DNA of 64,000 nucleotides from Pseudomonas sp. ADAK13 (GTDB taxonomy: Bacteria > Pseudomonadota > Gammaproteobacteria > Pseudomonadales > Pseudomonadaceae): the NCBI RefSeq assembly GCF_012935715.1, contig NZ_CP052860.1, positions 4,960,001 to 5,024,000 of the forward strand. Direction: 5' to 3'. Both the position numbers and the translations under genes were made by a program. Shown here piece by piece: positions 27,158 to 36,757 of this stretch. The notes under the pieces were generated by a model. The model worked only from the letters and a program-made list of their open reading frames with translations. It did not search any database and was not told the origin of the DNA. Each line of letters opens with the position of its first letter. The first letter of the stretch is position 1.

Positions 27158-28234
27158 TTACAGCTGATCGAAATCCAGTACCACCTTGTCGCTGACCGGG
27201 AACGCCTGGCACGACAGCACATAGCCGGCGGCTACTTCGTAGTCTTCCAGGGCGTGGTTGCTGTCCATCTCCACTTCGCCTTCGATCACCTTGCATTTGC
27301 AGGTGGAGCACACACCGGCCTTGCACGAATACGGCAGCTCGGCGCCCTGGGCGTTGCCCGCGTCAAGAATGCTCTGGCTGTTGCGCGGCAGGTCGAAGGC
27401 CAGGGCGCGGCCATCGCTGATCACGGTGATCTGGCTGACCGCCGCATCCACTTGCCGCGCCGCTTCACGCGCCTCGCGTTTGTGCTGGCTGCCGGCGGCG
27501 GCGAACAGTTCGAAGTGAATGCGCTCGGGCGCCATGCCCTTGGCCTTGAGGCTGTCGCGCACGGTTTCGGTCATTTCCTGGGGGCCGCAGATAAAAGCCG
27601 CGTCGAGGGCTTTTACGTCGAGCCAGCGGGAGAACAGTTGCTCGCATTTGTCGGCGTTGATGCGGCCGTTGTAGAGGTCCACGTCCTGCTGTTCGCGGCT
27701 GAACACGAAGATCAGGTTCAGGCGCTGCAGGTAGCGGTTCTTCAGGTCTTCGAGCTGTTCGCGAAACAGCGCTCCCGAGCTGGAACGGTTGCCGTACAGC
27801 AGCGTCACGCGGCTATGGGGCTCGGTTTGCAGGGTGGTCTTGATGATCGACAGGATCGGCGTGATGCCGCTCCCGGCCGCAACCGCCAAGTAATTGCCAT
27901 GGCGCGCGGGATCAAGGTCCACATGGAAATGCCCGGCGGGCGGCATCACTTCCAGGCTGTGCCCGGCCTTGAGCTGCTCATTGGCAAACGCCGAGAACCG
28001 CCCACCGGCCACGCGCTTGATGGCGATGCGCAGTTCACCGTCATTGACCCCGGTGCAGATCGAATAGGAGCGGCGCACTTCCTCGCCATCCAGCCGGGTG
28101 CGCATCACCAGGTGCTGGCCCTGGGTGAAGTGGAAACTGTCTTGCAGGTGCTGCGGAATCTCGAAGGCGATGGACACCGCGTCACGGGTCTCGTTGCGCA
28201 CATCCTTGATGGTCAGGCTGTGAAATTTGCTCAT
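27158..28234 (-). CDS. paaE: 1,2-phenylacetyl-CoA epoxidase reductase PaaE
   Basis: 358 residues. An N-terminal ferredoxin-NADP reductase-type FAD/NADPH module (VRRSYSICTGVN for FAD; AAGSGITPILSIIKTTL and FICGPQEMTETVRDSL for NADPH) is followed by a C-terminal plant-type [2Fe-2S] ferredoxin (CKAGVCSTCKCKVIEGEVEM ... VLSCQAFPVSDKVVLDFD). It passes electrons from NADPH to the PaaABC di-iron epoxidase. Gene order and the FNR-then-ferredoxin layout are standard for PaaE. Confidence 0.93.
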   Translation of the reverse strand: MSKFHSLTIKDVRNETRDAVSIAFEIPQHLQDSFHFTQGQHLVMRTRLDGEEVRRSYSICTGVNDGELRIAIKRVAGGRFSAFANEQLKAGHSLEVMPPAGHFHVDLDPARHGNYLAVAAGSGITPILSIIKTTLQTEPHSRVTLLYGNRSSSGALFREQLEDLKNRYLQRLNLIFVFSREQQDVDLYNGRINADKCEQLFSRWLDVKALDAAFICGPQEMTETVRDSLKAKGMAPERIHFELFAAAGSQHKREAREAARQVDAAVSQITVISDGRALAFDLPRNSQSILDAGNAQGAELPYSCKAGVCSTCKCKVIEGEVEMDSNHALEDYEVAAGYVLSCQAFPVSDKVVLDFDQL

Positions 28235-28267
28235 TGTTGTTCTCCAACCAAGCGGGCCGCTGGCCCC

Positions 28268-28801
28268 TCAGATGCACTTGAAATAGTCGAACGGTTCGAG
28301 GCAGTCGCGGCAGCGGTGCAGCGCCTTGCAGGCGGTGGAGCCGAATTCGCTGAGCACTTCGGTGTGAAAGCTGCCGCATTGCGGGCAGGCAATCACCGGG
28401 CTTTCGCCGAGCAGGCTGCGCTTGCTGCTACTGCCTTGGGGCGGTGCGATGCCATAGGCCCGCAAGCGTTCGCGGCCACTGTGGGTGATCCAGTCGGTGG
28501 TCCAGGCCGGGGTCAACTTGCGTTCCAGTTGCGGCGCACGAAAACCCGCTTGCTCCAGGGCATCGCGGATATCGCCCTCGATCACCTCAGTGGCCGGGCA
28601 GCCGGAGTAGGTCGGCGTGACCACCACGTGCAGATGGCCGGCCTGCCAGTCCAGGTCGCGCACTATCCCCAGGTCGACCACGCTCACCACCGGCACTTCC
28701 GGGTCCATGACCTGGGCGAGGGTGGCCCACGCGGCGGCCAGGTCGGTGGGTTGCGCCGGCCGTGCGCCCTGGTCGCTGGCGATCAGCTCACCAGGTTGCA
28801 T
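28268..28801 (-). CDS. paaD: PaaD, phenylacetyl-CoA epoxidase accessory protein (iron-sulfur assembly)
   Basis: 177 residues. The N-terminal part is a DUF59/MIP18-like domain (AQVMDPEVPVVSVVDLGIVRDL ... VVVTPTYSGCPATEVIEGDI) linked to metallocluster assembly. The C-terminal part has a four-cysteine zinc-ribbon-like pattern (IACPQCGSFHTEVLSEFGSTACKALHRCRDCLEPFDYFKCI). It is needed for epoxidase maturation. ATG at 28801 lies 13 bases inside paaC, giving coupled translation; the open frame extends 23 codons further with no support. Confidence 0.9.
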   Translation of the reverse strand: MQPGELIASDQGARPAQPTDLAAAWATLAQVMDPEVPVVSVVDLGIVRDLDWQAGHLHVVVTPTYSGCPATEVIEGDIRDALEQAGFRAPQLERKLTPAWTTDWITHSGRERLRAYGIAPPQGSSSKRSLLGESPVIACPQCGSFHTEVLSEFGSTACKALHRCRDCLEPFDYFKCI

Positions 28802-29549
28802 CGGGGTACGCTCGGGGCAGGAATTGCATTTCCGCCAGCAAAATCCCCAGGTGCTCGCTGTGCAAACCACGGCGGGCGTCCAGGTAGAAGTAGCTCGCGG
28901 CAGGCGGCAGGGGCAGGGTGGCGCTGGTGAAGATCTCGCTGACCTTGGCCTGCCACGCTGCGCCGACCTGGGCGGCGTCCGGCGTGATGCCGGCGGCGTT
29001 CAGGCGCTGTTCACTGTCGTCGGCGCTGGTCAGTTCCACGGTAAAGCGCCACAGCTCGGGGATCGCCGCGAGCATGCGCGTGTGGCTTTCGTCGGTGCCG
29101 TCTCCCAGGCGCTCCACCCATTCGCCGGAGCGGCGCAGGTGATAGGTGACTTCCTTGACAGCCTTGGCGGCGATGCCGGCGATACGTTCGTCACTGGACT
29201 GGGCCAGGCCGCTCAACACCGGCAAGTGCCAGGCGTCATACAGGAATTGCTTGAGGATGGTCACCGCGTAGTCGCCGTTGGGTTGTTCCACCAGCAGCAG
29301 GTTGCGATAGGCGCGCTCGTCCCGGCGGAAGGCCAGGTGATCGGCGTCGCGCCCGTCGTCCAGCAACTCGGCGGCGTACTCCAGCCAATTGCGAGCCTGG
29401 CCCACCAGGTCGAGGCCGACGTTCATCAGCGCCAACTCTTCTTCCAGCGCCGGCGCGTGGCCACACCACTGGCACAGGCACTGGCCCTGGATCAGGGCGC
29501 TGTCGCCGAGGCGCAGCAGGTATTCGATCAGATCGGTTTCAGTGTTCAT
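28788..29549 (-). CDS. paaC: 1,2-phenylacetyl-CoA epoxidase subunit PaaC
   Basis: 253 residues, all-helical ferritin-like fold of the PaaA/PaaC family. It has LRLGDSALIQGQCLCQWCGHAPALEEELALMNVGLDLVGQARNWL and KEVTYHLRRSGEWVERLGDGTDESHTRM. PaaC is the structural, non-catalytic partner of PaaA in the epoxidase heterodimer. ATG at 29549 is preferred with GAGG 7 nt upstream; the codons before it overlap the paaB stop. Standard position between paaB and paaD. Confidence 0.92.
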   Translation of the reverse strand: MNTETDLIEYLLRLGDSALIQGQCLCQWCGHAPALEEELALMNVGLDLVGQARNWLEYAAELLDDGRDADHLAFRRDERAYRNLLLVEQPNGDYAVTILKQFLYDAWHLPVLSGLAQSSDERIAGIAAKAVKEVTYHLRRSGEWVERLGDGTDESHTRMLAAIPELWRFTVELTSADDSEQRLNAAGITPDAAQVGAAWQAKVSEIFTSATLPLPPAASYFYLDARRGLHSEHLGILLAEMQFLPRAYPDATW

Positions 29550-29557
29550 GGTCGACC

Positions 29558-29839
29558 TCACATGTGCCCGACTTCAGCCGGCAACTCGTAGAAGCTGGCG
29601 TGGCGGTAGACCTTGTCGTCGGCGGGGTCGAACAGTGGGTCTTTCTCGTCCGGCGACGAAGCGGTGATCAGCGCCGAAGGCACCACCCACAGGCTCACGC
29701 CTTCACTGCGTCGGGTGTACAACTCCCGGGCGTTTTCGATGGCCATGGTGGTGTCGGCGGCATGCACGCTGCCCACATGCTTGTGATTCAGGCCGTGCTT
29801 GCTGCGCACGAAAACTTCAAACAGGGTCCATTCAGACAT
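29558..29839 (-). CDS. paaB: 1,2-phenylacetyl-CoA epoxidase subunit PaaB
   Basis: 93 residues: SEWTLFEVFVRSKHGLNHKHVGSVHAADTTMAIENARELYTRR is diagnostic of PaaB, the small bridging subunit of the PaaABC epoxidase. The length is normal. It begins 27 bp after paaA. Confidence 0.93.
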   Translation of the reverse strand: MSEWTLFEVFVRSKHGLNHKHVGSVHAADTTMAIENARELYTRRSEGVSLWVVPSALITASSPDEKDPLFDPADDKVYRHASFYELPAEVGHM

Positions 29840-29866
29840 AACGGTGACTCCACATCAGGTGGCCGA

Positions 29867-30856
<990 letters not shown>

Positions 30857-30903
30857 GGGGGGTCTCCCGCCTTGTGTTTTGTCGTAGGCATGGAGAACTT
30901 TAT

Positions 30904-30966
30904 AAGCGATACGGAAATTAATATCAAACACAAAATTTAGTGTCGGTATTTGGTTTTGTATCGCTT
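30904..30966. promoter_or_regulatory. paaA promoter with PaaX-type inverted GCGATAC sites
   Basis: AAGCGATAC (30904-30912) and its exact inverted copy GTATCGCTT (30958-30966) flank an AT-rich core of 45 bp. The distance of 48 bp from the paaA start suits a promoter overlapped by repressor sites. Related GYGATAC words recur in the paaG/paaY promoter. E. coli PaaX recognises TGATTC-containing boxes, so these are reasonable PaaX site candidates. Confidence 0.5.
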
Positions 30967-30976
30967 TGGGTGGGGG

Positions 30977-31800
30977 GTATATCCGTTTCTTCGGTAACGG
31001 CTTCCTATGGTTTCGCTCTTACAGCGACTCACTTTGGAAAAGCCCCAAAGTAAGCAAAGGGCTCTGCCCCGCCTGTCGGCACCTCGCCTAGGCTCGGTGT
31101 TCCCTCACTCCGGCATTGCTCCGCGGGCCGCCGCGACGGGGCGTCCCTGCCCCGTCGCGGCTAAACCGGCGTCCTGCCGGTTTACCCGCTCCTCAATCCC
31201 TGCGTTCGGCCTCGGGCTTATTGGGGCAGTCAGATCAAGATCAAAAGCAAGAGCACAGCGGCCTACAGGCCGGCTTGAGTGGTAGAAGCCAGAGCAAAAG
31301 CCAAAGCGAAAACCAAATCTGAAACGGATGCGGCTCTGCTTTTCTGTGGGAGCTGGCTTGCCTGCGATGCAGACACCTCGGTTTTTCAGATGCACCGAGG
31401 CGAGGCCATCGCAGGCAAGCCAGCTCCTACAGTTGGACCGTGCCCGCTGTAGATTTTGATCTTGATGTTGTCTTTGCTTCACACCACTCAAGCCGGCCTG
31501 TAGGCCGCTGTGCTGTTGATCTGCTGTTGATCTTGATCTTAGGCGCCCCGTTAAACCACGCTGGCCGAACGCAGGTAGTACGGAGCGGGTAAACCGGCAG
31601 GACGCCGGTTTAACCGCGACGGGGCAGGGACGCCCCGTCGCGGCGGCCCGCGGAGTAATGCCGGAGAGAGGGCACACCGAGCCTAGGCGAGGTGCCGAGT
31701 GGTGGGGCAAGAGCGTTTTGCTTACTTTTGCGCTGTTCAAAAGTGAGCCGCTGTAAGAGCGGAACCATAGGCGGCCATCACCCAGATAACGGATATGTAC
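30977..31800. repeat. Composite inverted-repeat element, copy A (about 824 bp)
   Basis: The two ends are inverted copies: GTATATCCGTT at the left and AACGGATATGTAC at the right. Both arms share, in opposite directions, CGCTCTTACAGCG, a CGGCACCTCGCCTAGGCTCGG block, a GGGGCGTCCCTGCCCCGTC hairpin, an ACCGG...CCGGT hairpin and a GGCCTACAGGCCGGCTTGAG block. The centre (31344-31430) is a twin REP hairpin with GTGGGAGCTGGCTTGCC. The same element recurs at 42495-44952 (interrupted) and 61956-62782. No believable protein is encoded. It fills the gap between the paaA promoter and the paaK terminator. Confidence 0.85.
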
Positions 31801-31814
31801 ACCACCCAAACGAG

Positions 31815-31842
31815 CAAAAAAAAGCCCCGCAAAGGCGGGGCT
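31815..31842 (-). terminator. Rho-independent terminator of paaGIJK
   Basis: On the minus strand an 8-bp stem AGCCCCGC / GCGGGGCT with a 4-nt loop is followed by eight T residues, about 15 bp after the paaK stop. A textbook intrinsic terminator. Confidence 0.9.
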
Positions 31843-31857
31843 GAAAAGGTGCAGCAG

Positions 31858-33183
31858 TCATGCTTTAGGACGTCTGTCCATCACGTGGCAAGCCTTGCCC
31901 TCGGACCGCTTGATCGAATGCAGTGGCTGCAAAACGATACGCGAGCTGATCCCGATATACGTCTTGATGTGCTTGCTCAACTCACTGGACACCGCTCGCT
32001 GCTGCTCATCATTGAGATGCTGATGCTCAGCCTTGAGCTCCACATGCACATCCACGCTGTCCAGGTTCCCGTTGCGATACAGATGAATCTCATAGCACTC
32101 GGAAAGCTGTTTTACTTTAAGCACCTGCTCCTCAATCTGCGTGGGAAACACGTTAACCCCGCGAATGATCAGCATGTCGTCACTGCGCCCGGTGATCTTG
32201 TCGATACGCCGCATCGGCCGCGCAGTCCCCGGCAGCAACCGCGTCAGGTCGCGGGTGCGGTAGCGAATCATCGGTAACGCTTCCTTGCTCAAGGAGGTAA
32301 ACACCAGTTCACCCATCTGCCCATCCGGCAATACCTCACCCGTCACCGGGTCAATGATTTCGGGGTAGAAATGGTCCTCCCAGATCGTCGGCCCATCCTT
32401 GGTCTCCGCACATTCCATGGCCACCCCCGGGCCCATGATTTCCGACAGCCCGTAGATATCCAGCGCAGTAATCCCCAGCCGCGCCTCGATCGCACTGCGC
32501 AGCTCGGCAGTCCACGGCTCGGCACCGAAGATCCCCAATCGCAATGCCAGCTTGTGCGGATCAATGCCCTGGCGCTCGATTTCATCGGCGATGTTGAGCA
32601 TGTAGGAGGGCGTGACCATGATGATGTCCGGCTGGAAATCCTTGATCAGTTGCACCTGTTTTTCAGTCTGCCCGCCGGACATCGGAATCACCGTGCAACC
32701 CAGGCGTTCCGCACCGTAGTGGGCGCCGAGGCCGCCGGTGAACAGCCCGTAGCCATAGGAGATATGTACCTTGTCACCACGTCGGCCACCGGCGGCGCGG
32801 ATCGAGCGGGCCACCACATTGGCCCAGGTGTCGATGTCGTTTTGGGTGTAACCCACCACCGTCGGCTTGCCGGTGGTGCCGCTGGAGGCGTGCAGGCGCA
32901 CCACCTCGTTCATCGGCACGGCAAACATGCCGTAGGGGTAGCTGTCCCGCAGGTCGCTCTTGGTGGTGAACGGGAATCTAGCCAGGTCGTCCAGGGACTT
33001 GATGTCATCGGGGTGCACCCCCAGCGCGTCGAAACGCTGACGGTACAACGGCACATTCTGGTAGGCGTGGCGCAGGCTCCAGCGCAGGCGCTCCAGTTGA
33101 TGGGCGCGCAGTTGGTCGACGCTGGCGGTTTCCAGCGGGTCCAGCACAGGGTTAAGCACGGCGTTTGGAATAGGCATGTTCAT
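31858..33183 (-). CDS. paaK: Phenylacetate-CoA ligase PaaK
   Basis: 441 residues. The AMP-forming ligase motifs are LHASSGTTGKPTVVGYT (P-loop-like), DIYGLSEIMGPGVAMEC and YRTRDLTRLLPG, with the C-terminal lysine region in GRSDDMLIIRGVNVFPTQIEE. It activates phenylacetate to phenylacetyl-CoA, producing also the inducer that releases PaaX. The start at 33183 (MNMPIPNAV) is chosen for its length match to PaaK; the frame upstream has no support. It lies 100 bp downstream of paaJ and ends at a strong terminator. Confidence 0.93.
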   Translation of the reverse strand: MNMPIPNAVLNPVLDPLETASVDQLRAHQLERLRWSLRHAYQNVPLYRQRFDALGVHPDDIKSLDDLARFPFTTKSDLRDSYPYGMFAVPMNEVVRLHASSGTTGKPTVVGYTQNDIDTWANVVARSIRAAGGRRGDKVHISYGYGLFTGGLGAHYGAERLGCTVIPMSGGQTEKQVQLIKDFQPDIIMVTPSYMLNIADEIERQGIDPHKLALRLGIFGAEPWTAELRSAIEARLGITALDIYGLSEIMGPGVAMECAETKDGPTIWEDHFYPEIIDPVTGEVLPDGQMGELVFTSLSKEALPMIRYRTRDLTRLLPGTARPMRRIDKITGRSDDMLIIRGVNVFPTQIEEQVLKVKQLSECYEIHLYRNGNLDSVDVHVELKAEHQHLNDEQQRAVSSELSKHIKTYIGISSRIVLQPLHSIKRSEGKACHVMDRRPKA

Positions 33184-33284
33184 GAGTTCACTCGAATTAT
33201 TTTTGTGTATCAGCCCACCGCACACCGTGGGCTTTGAGTGCATGCCCCAAGGATACCGCTAGGTTCCCCGGGAATCGCGAATCT

Positions 33285-34496
33285 TTAGTCGGACAACCGC
33301 TCGATGATCAGTGCGATGCCCTGGCCCACGCCGATGCACATGGTGCACAAGGCGTATCGGCCGCCACGTTCCTCCAGTTCATGCAGGGCGGTGGTCACCA
33401 GCCGTGCGCCGCTCATCCCCAGCGGATGGCCGAGGGCGATGGCGCCGCCGTTGGGGTTGACCCGTGGGTCGTTGTCCCCCAGGCCCAGCTCCCGCAGCAC
33501 CGCCAGACCCTGGGCGGCGAAAGCTTCGTTGAGTTCGATCACGTCCATGTCCGCCAGGCTCAGGTTGGCCAACTCCAGCACCTTGCGGGTCGCCGGCACC
33601 GGGCCGATGCCCATGATCCGTGGCTCCACGCCGGCGGTGGCCATTGCCACCACCCGGCCGCGGGCGACCAAGCCGTGACGCTTGGCAACTTCGGCGCTGG
33701 CCAGCAGCAGGGCGCAGGCGCCGTCGTTGACCCCGGACGCGTTGCCGGCGGTGATGCTGCCGCCTTCACGGAACGGCGTGCCAAGTTTCTGCAGTTGTTC
33801 AAGGGTGGTGTCGCCGCGCGGGTGTTCGTCGTGTTCCACCACCCTGGCCGGGCCTTTGCGCTGGGGGATTTCCACCGCGACGATTTCCCTGGCCAGGCGC
33901 CCGCTGGCCTGGGCCGCCGCTGCACGTTGCTGGCTGCGCAGGGCAAATGCATCCTGGTCGGCGCGGGAGATGTTGAACTGCTCGGCGACGTTTTCGGCGG
34001 TCTCCGGCATTGAGTCGATCCCGTAGGCTTTTTTCATCAGCGGGTTGACGAAGCGCCAGCCGATGGTGGTGTCGTACAGTTGCGCGTCGCGGGCAAACGC
34101 CTGCTCGGCCTTGCCCATTACCAGCGGCGCACGGGACATCGATTCGACGCCGCCCACCAGCATCAATCCTGCCTCGCCACAGCGAATCGCCCGGGCCGCG
34201 CTGCCGATGGCGTCCAGCCCCGAACCGCACAAACGGTTGAGGGTGGTGCCCGGCACGCTCACTGGCAACCCGGCCAGCAGCGCCGACATCCGGGCCACGT
34301 TGCGGTTGTCCTCACCGGCCTGGTTGGCGCAGCCGTAGATCACATCGTCGACGCTGCTCCAGTCCACTTGCGGGTGGCGGCGCAGCAGTTCACGCAGCGG
34401 CACCGCACCGAGGTCGTCGGCGCGCACGCTGCTCAAGGCGCCGGCGTAGCGGCCGATCGGGGTGCGTACCGCGTCGATGATCAAGGCGTCATTCAT
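33285..34496 (-). CDS. paaJ: 3-oxoadipyl-CoA/3-oxo-5,6-dehydrosuberyl-CoA thiolase PaaJ
   Basis: 403 residues. Thiolase with nucleophile C90 in [14 protein letters not shown], the histidine in [18 protein letters not shown] and the second cysteine in [13 protein letters not shown]. It splits 3-oxo-5,6-dehydrosuberyl-CoA and 3-oxoadipyl-CoA, giving acetyl-CoA and succinyl-CoA. The PcaF thiolase of the beta-ketoadipate route is a close relative; the paa neighbours decide the name. ATG at 34496 overlaps the paaI stop. Confidence 0.88.
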   Translation of the reverse strand: MNDALIIDAVRTPIGRYAGALSSVRADDLGAVPLRELLRRHPQVDWSSVDDVIYGCANQAGEDNRNVARMSALLAGLPVSVPGTTLNRLCGSGLDAIGSAARAIRCGEAGLMLVGGVESMSRAPLVMGKAEQAFARDAQLYDTTIGWRFVNPLMKKAYGIDSMPETAENVAEQFNISRADQDAFALRSQQRAAAAQASGRLAREIVAVEIPQRKGPARVVEHDEHPRGDTTLEQLQKLGTPFREGGSITAGNASGVNDGACALLLASAEVAKRHGLVARGRVVAMATAGVEPRIMGIGPVPATRKVLELANLSLADMDVIELNEAFAAQGLAVLRELGLGDNDPRVNPNGGAIALGHPLGMSGARLVTTALHELEERGGRYALCTMCIGVGQGIALIIERLSD

Positions 34497-34938
34497 TCGG
34501 ATTCTCCTGCGCCAGCACCGTGCCGCGCACTTTGTAGGATTTGCCATGGAACAGCGCAATCAGCTGGCCCAGTTGGTTTTCGATACGGACGTCGTAGTTG
34601 CCGGTGCGCCCCGAGCGGCTTTGCTCGCGGCAGTCGGCACTCAAGGTGTCGCCCAGATGCGCCGCAGCGATGTAGTCGATGCTGCAGCCCAGCGCCACGG
34701 TGGCGTCGTTGTAGCTGTTGCAGGCCAGGGCAAAGGCCGAGTCCGCCAGCGCAAACAGATAGCCGCCGTGGCAGGTGCCGTGGCCCTGGATCATGTCGGC
34801 GCGCACGCTCATGCCCAGTCGCGCGCAGCCCGGCGCCACCGAGAGCAGGCGCATGCCCATGCCCTGGCTCGCGGCGTCGCGGCTGAACATCGCTTGGGCG
34901 CATTGGTTCGCCAGGTTCATGGCTTCATGGTTGGTCAT
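34489..34938 (-). CDS. paaI: Hydroxyphenylacetyl-CoA thioesterase PaaI
   Basis: 149 residues, hot-dog fold. [29 protein letters not shown] is the hallmark PaaI segment with the acidic catalytic residue in ALADSA. It rescues CoA from dead-end hydroxyphenylacetyl-CoA esters. ATG at 34938 has GGGAG upstream and lies 13 bp after paaG; the frame upstream is spurious. In other organisms paaH commonly lies between paaG and paaI, but not here. Confidence 0.9.
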   Translation of the reverse strand: MTNHEAMNLANQCAQAMFSRDAASQGMGMRLLSVAPGCARLGMSVRADMIQGHGTCHGGYLFALADSAFALACNSYNDATVALGCSIDYIAAAHLGDTLSADCREQSRSGRTGNYDVRIENQLGQLIALFHGKSYKVRGTVLAQENPNE

Positions 34939-34951
34939 GCCGTGCGCTCCC

Positions 34952-35743
34952 TTAGCGGCCCTTGAAGCTCGGGCTGCGTTTTTCCATGAAGGCGGCGACG
35001 CCTTCGCGGTAATCCTCGCTGCGCCCGGCCAGGCGTTGCAGGTCGCGCTCCAGCTCCAGCTGTTCGTCAAAGCTGTTGCTCAGGCTGGCATTCAGGCTGC
35101 GCTTGATCAGCGCCAGGCCGTAGGTCGGTTGGGTGGCCAGGTGGCGGGCGAGGGTCAGGGCTTCGTTGCGCAATTCGGCGTCGTCCACGCAGCGGTAGAT
35201 CAGGCCCCATTGCTCGGCTTGTTCGGCGCTCAGGCGGTTGCCCAGCAAGGCCAGCGCCTTGGCCCGGGCGATGCCCACCAGGCGCGGCAACGTCCAGGTG
35301 CCGCCGGAGTCGGGGATCAGGCCGATCTTGCAGAACGCTTGAATGAAATTCGCCGAGCGCGCGGCCAGCACCAGGTCGCAGGCCAGGGGGATATTGGCGC
35401 CGGCCCCGGCCGCCACGCCGTTCACCGCGCAGATCACCGGCAGGGGCAGGTCGCGCAGTTGGCGGATCAGCGGGTTGTAGAACTTCTCGATGGACTCCCC
35501 CAGGTCCGGCACCGCACTGCCGGGCGCCACGTTGCGGTCGCTGAGGTCTTGCCCGGCGCAAAAGCCGCGGCCTTCGCCAGTCAGCAGCAATACCCGCACG
35601 TCGGGATTCTCCCGGACCTGCTGCAGCGCTTGCTGAACCTCGCCGTGCATCTGCGCGTTGAAGCTGTTGAGCTGGTCGGGACGATTGAGGCTGAGCAGGG
35701 CGACGCCGGCCTCGATGGAAAACAGGATGTGTTCGAAGTTCAT
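34952..35743 (-). CDS. paaG: 1,2-epoxyphenylacetyl-CoA isomerase PaaG
   Basis: 263 residues of the enoyl-CoA hydratase/isomerase family, nearly the same length as E. coli PaaG. LNRPDQLNSFNAQMHGE, GRGFCAGQDLSDRNV, VICAVNGVAAGAGANIPLACDLVLAARSANFIQAFCKIGLIPDSGG and the C-terminal AGRSEDYREGVAAFMEKRSPSFKG all match it closely. It isomerises the epoxide to oxepin-CoA and later moves a double bond. It leads the paaG-I-J-K transcript, divergent from paaY. Confidence 0.92.
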   Translation of the reverse strand: MNFEHILFSIEAGVALLSLNRPDQLNSFNAQMHGEVQQALQQVRENPDVRVLLLTGEGRGFCAGQDLSDRNVAPGSAVPDLGESIEKFYNPLIRQLRDLPLPVICAVNGVAAGAGANIPLACDLVLAARSANFIQAFCKIGLIPDSGGTWTLPRLVGIARAKALALLGNRLSAEQAEQWGLIYRCVDDAELRNEALTLARHLATQPTYGLALIKRSLNASLSNSFDEQLELERDLQRLAGRSEDYREGVAAFMEKRSPSFKGR

Positions 35744-36105
35744 GGTCGTGAGGCCCTCACGGTGCACGCTCGGCGGTCAGCCGGCTCATTATTGGATCGG
35801 CCTGGTCAGCCGGTTTTGCCGGAGTATAGCTTTAACGTGATACATAAATGCAACGATAAAATTGATTTGGTGTGTCTTGTTTTGCGATTGGTAAAAATTG
35901 ATATCCCGCGATATCGGTCTGTGAGCAGCTGATAAACCCCATATTTCATTGGCTTAAACCTGATTTTTAAACGCGCTGCGCACGGTCGCCTCGGCGGTCA
36001 TATCAAGCGATACGCTTTTTCAGCTTTGTGCTTGCAAAAATGATGTGATACAAAATAAGCCAAGATCGGCATCGCTTTGCGAATACGCCCTATAAGGAAT
36101 TCTCC
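35744..36105. promoter_or_regulatory. Divergent paaG/paaY promoter region with GYGATAC repeats
   Basis: This 362-bp gap carries three copies of GYGATAC on the plus strand: GTGATAC at 35837-35843, GCGATAC at 36007-36013 and GTGATAC at 36045-36051. The first and last extend to GTGATACAWAAWT. The same word occurs twice, as an inverted pair, in the paaA promoter. The middle of the gap (35850-35980) is AT-rich and without an open frame. These are candidate PaaX operators. Confidence 0.5.
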
Positions 36106-36696
36106 ATGACCTGCTACAGTCTCGACGGCCTGACTCCGGTGGTCGACCCCACGGCCTACGTTCACCCCTCGGCCGTACTGATCGGCGACGTGATCATCGG
36201 CCCCCATTGCTATGTGGGGCCGCTGGCGAGTTTGCGCGGCGACTTCGGGCGCATCGTCCTTGAAGAGGGCGCCAACCTGCAGGACACCTGCGTAATGCAC
36301 GGCTTCCCGGACAGTGACACGGTGGTTGAGCGCAACGGCCATATCGGCCACGGCGCAGTGCTGCACGGTTGCCGGATCGGCACCGATGCATTGGTGGGCA
36401 TGAATGCGGTGGTGATGGACAACGCGCGCATTGGCGCTCGCTCGTTCGTCTCGGCGGCGGCCTTTGTCAAAGCCGGTTTCGAATGCCCCGAGCAGTCGTT
36501 GGTGATGGGCACACCGGCCAGCGTCAAGCGCAGCCTCAGCGACGAAGAGGTGCACTGGAAGCAAACCGGCACCCGCGAATACCAGCGCCTGGCCCAGCGT
36601 TGCCTGGAGCAGATGCACGAATGCGAACCCCTGAGCGCACCGGAAGCCGACCGGCCACGGATCAGCGACAGCGGCCTGCGACCCAAGGGCACGTGA
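36106..36696 (+). CDS. paaY: PaaY, hexapeptide-repeat thioesterase (gamma-carbonic anhydrase-like)
   Basis: 196 residues with a left-handed beta-helix of hexapeptide repeats ([50 protein letters not shown]). The metal-binding histidines are in HGFP and [10 protein letters not shown]. PaaY hydrolyses off-pathway CoA esters and so contributes to PaaX control. AAGGA precedes the ATG. It is in the usual position just before paaX. Confidence 0.88.
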   Translation: MTCYSLDGLTPVVDPTAYVHPSAVLIGDVIIGPHCYVGPLASLRGDFGRIVLEEGANLQDTCVMHGFPDSDTVVERNGHIGHGAVLHGCRIGTDALVGMNAVVMDNARIGARSFVSAAAFVKAGFECPEQSLVMGTPASVKRSLSDEEVHWKQTGTREYQRLAQRCLEQMHECEPLSAPEADRPRISDSGLRPKGT

Positions 36697-36757
36697 ATCG
36701 CCTGCATCCTGACGCCGCTAAAAACGGTATATTTTCTCTTTTTGCCTCGGTACGCCC

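Noticed and set aside
26720..28930. A 736-codon open frame opposite paaL, paaE and paaD
   Set aside because: It spans several intact genes on the other strand and has no domain.
31116..31322. A 68-residue open frame (MLRGPPR...) repeated in all composite-repeat copies (also about 44608 and 62095)
   Set aside because: It lies wholly within hairpin blocks of the repeat, has low-complexity translation and no ribosome site; its conservation follows from the repeat.
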